A stretch of 64,000 nt of DNA, from positions 558,001-622,000 of the forward strand of contig JACKAQ010000002.1 of NCBI GenBank assembly GCA_020634975.1, in the 5' to 3' direction. The notes beneath the pieces are model-generated. The model saw only the letters and a list, made by a program, of their open reading frames with translations. It had not been told where the DNA came from and searched no databases. Source of the stretch: JACKAQ01 sp020634975 [NCBI: Calditrichia bacterium]. Its GTDB lineage: Bacteria > Calditrichota > Calditrichia > RBG-13-44-9. The translations under genes and the position numbers were made by a program. Positions 63,387 to 64,000 of the stretch are shown in pieces (the first letter of the stretch is position 1; the number at the start of each line of letters is the position of its first letter).

Positions 63387-64000
63387 CTATTCGCTGATAA
63401 ACTTTTGATAATCCTGATATCGTGCTAAAATTTCCGTTACGTAATTTACCGGTTCCTCGCCGCGACAATATCCGAATTGCACCACTTCGTCATTAAAATA
63501 TTTTTCCTGCGATTTATTGAGCAAATATTCTGCGACATTATTTTCCCACAAATCGGGGTTTTTATTGTATTTGATGGCCAGCCTGCGGGCGTCTTCCACG
63601 TGCCCCTGACCGGTGTTGTAGGATGCCAGCACAAATTTGATGCGATCTGTCGAATCAGGAATATCTTTCCAATAATTTAGCAGCCATTCCAGATATTTGG
63701 CACCGGCAGACAAGTTTTGTTCGGGGTTTGCGCGATCTTTTGCACCGAATTGTTTGGCGGTTGCGGGCATCAATTGCATGAGCCCTTTGGCGCCGGCCCA
63801 AGAACTTGCCTCCGGATCGAACTGCGATTCCTGAAAAACCAACGCGGCTATCAACCGCCAATCCCAGCCAACCTCAACCGATTTAGCTTTCAAAATATCG
63901 TCGTATGGCGATATTTTGTCGCCGGTCATCGAGAAAAATTCGCTGCGAACCCGTTGGCTGTAAAAGCGTTTGTTTTGATGATATTTAGCATAAAGCACAT
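63387..64000 (-). CDS. MltF-like lytic transglycosylase, 5' end outside window
   Basis: The frame continues past the right edge, so the N-terminus is missing; about 204 residues are visible. They form the C-terminal SLT domain of an MltF-type membrane-bound murein lytic transglycosylase: SPYDDILKAKSVEVGWDWRLIAALVFQESQFDP with the catalytic glutamate in QES, WAGAKGLMQLMPATA, and VLASYNTGQGHVEDARRLA. In MltF the missing part would be a periplasmic solute-binding-like regulatory domain. It cleaves peptidoglycan glycan strands. The SulP gene follows after a three-base gap. Confidence 0.88.
   Translation of the reverse strand, partial: VLYAKYHQNKRFYSQRVRSEFFSMTGDKISPYDDILKAKSVEVGWDWRLIAALVFQESQFDPEASSWAGAKGLMQLMPATAKQFGAKDRANPEQNLSAGAKYLEWLLNYWKDIPDSTDRIKFVLASYNTGQGHVEDARRLAIKYNKNPDLWENNVAEYLLNKSQEKYFNDEVVQFGYCRGEEPVNYVTEILARYQDYQKFISE

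Noticed and set aside
1-64000. CRISPR arrays, tRNA or rRNA genes, insertion sequences, phage or integrase genes
   Set aside because: None was recognised on reading both strands; no direct-repeat arrays or transposase motifs were seen. A tRNA search program would be needed to exclude tRNA genes fully.

Overview
The window looks like a chromosomal segment of a Gram-negative, didermic bacterium of the FCB group, most likely Calditrichota or a related candidate phylum such as KSB1. The grounds are sequence features: secreted proteins ending in a YPNPFNP-type FlgD-like C-terminal module, a TonB-dependent receptor with a carboxypeptidase-regulatory-like N-terminus, a GWxTD-domain protein, DUF5777 barrels, DUF4388 proteins, and promoters resembling the Bacteroidota type (TTG, about 21 bp, TAnnTTTG). 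No rRNA, tRNA, CRISPR array, phage or insertion sequence was seen. Most genes look vertically inherited and are packed in short operons with 4-bp or shorter overlaps.

Layout. 1-8.5 kb (minus strand): a TonB receptor with a downstream secreted protein that runs off the left edge, a GWxTD protein, and an AgaS-like SIS isomerase under a DeoR/AgaR-like repressor. 9-10.9 kb: a TPR protein, an orphan HicB-like protein and a small membrane protein. 11-17 kb: a CusCBA/CzcCBA-type metal efflux operon led by a small cysteine/histidine-rich exported protein. 17-22.8 kb: an exported sulfatase, an exported TPR-CHAT putative protease and two acetyltransferases. 22.9-28.3 kb (plus): an osmoprotectant-type ABC importer with a fused binding protein-permease, a PAP2/AUR1-like membrane enzyme, dtd, a PASTA protein and rpe. 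28.4-33.1 kb: a TPR protein with a degenerate STAND-like P-loop domain, a glycosyltransferase and a deoxynucleoside kinase.

33.3-36.1 kb: a two-gene flavin plus membrane Fe-S electron-transfer operon. 36.1-42.3 kb (minus): a six-gene operon joining two RNA methyltransferases, two DUF4388 proteins with degenerate receiver domains, degenerate GTPase-like proteins and a ROK kinase. 42.6-52.6 kb: Mn-type superoxide dismutase, a PQQ-like propeller, and a run of envelope proteins: a propeller lipid-anchored or exported protein, an M23 peptidase, a GH18 hydrolase, a beta-lactamase-like serine hydrolase and a DUF2914 protein. 52.7-57.9 kb: an archaeal-type methyltransferase, then a two-armed divergent locus of C-x4-C-H cytochrome-like domains, DUF5777 outer-membrane barrels, a YceI protein and an azurin-like cupredoxin. 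58-64 kb (minus): a ComEA-like protein, hrcA-dnaJ, a SulP-STAS-cyclic-nucleotide-domain transporter and a truncated MltF-like transglycosylase.

The two best candidates for undescribed systems are the cytochrome-like/barrel/cupredoxin locus (53.4-57.9 kb), where one gene fuses the cytochrome-like and barrel modules that the opposite arm encodes separately, and the DUF4388/pseudo-receiver/pseudo-GTPase module (37-40.3 kb). Start codons were moved inward where a Shine-Dalgarno site and signal peptide supported it; all functional calls rest on reading motifs by eye, without database searches.
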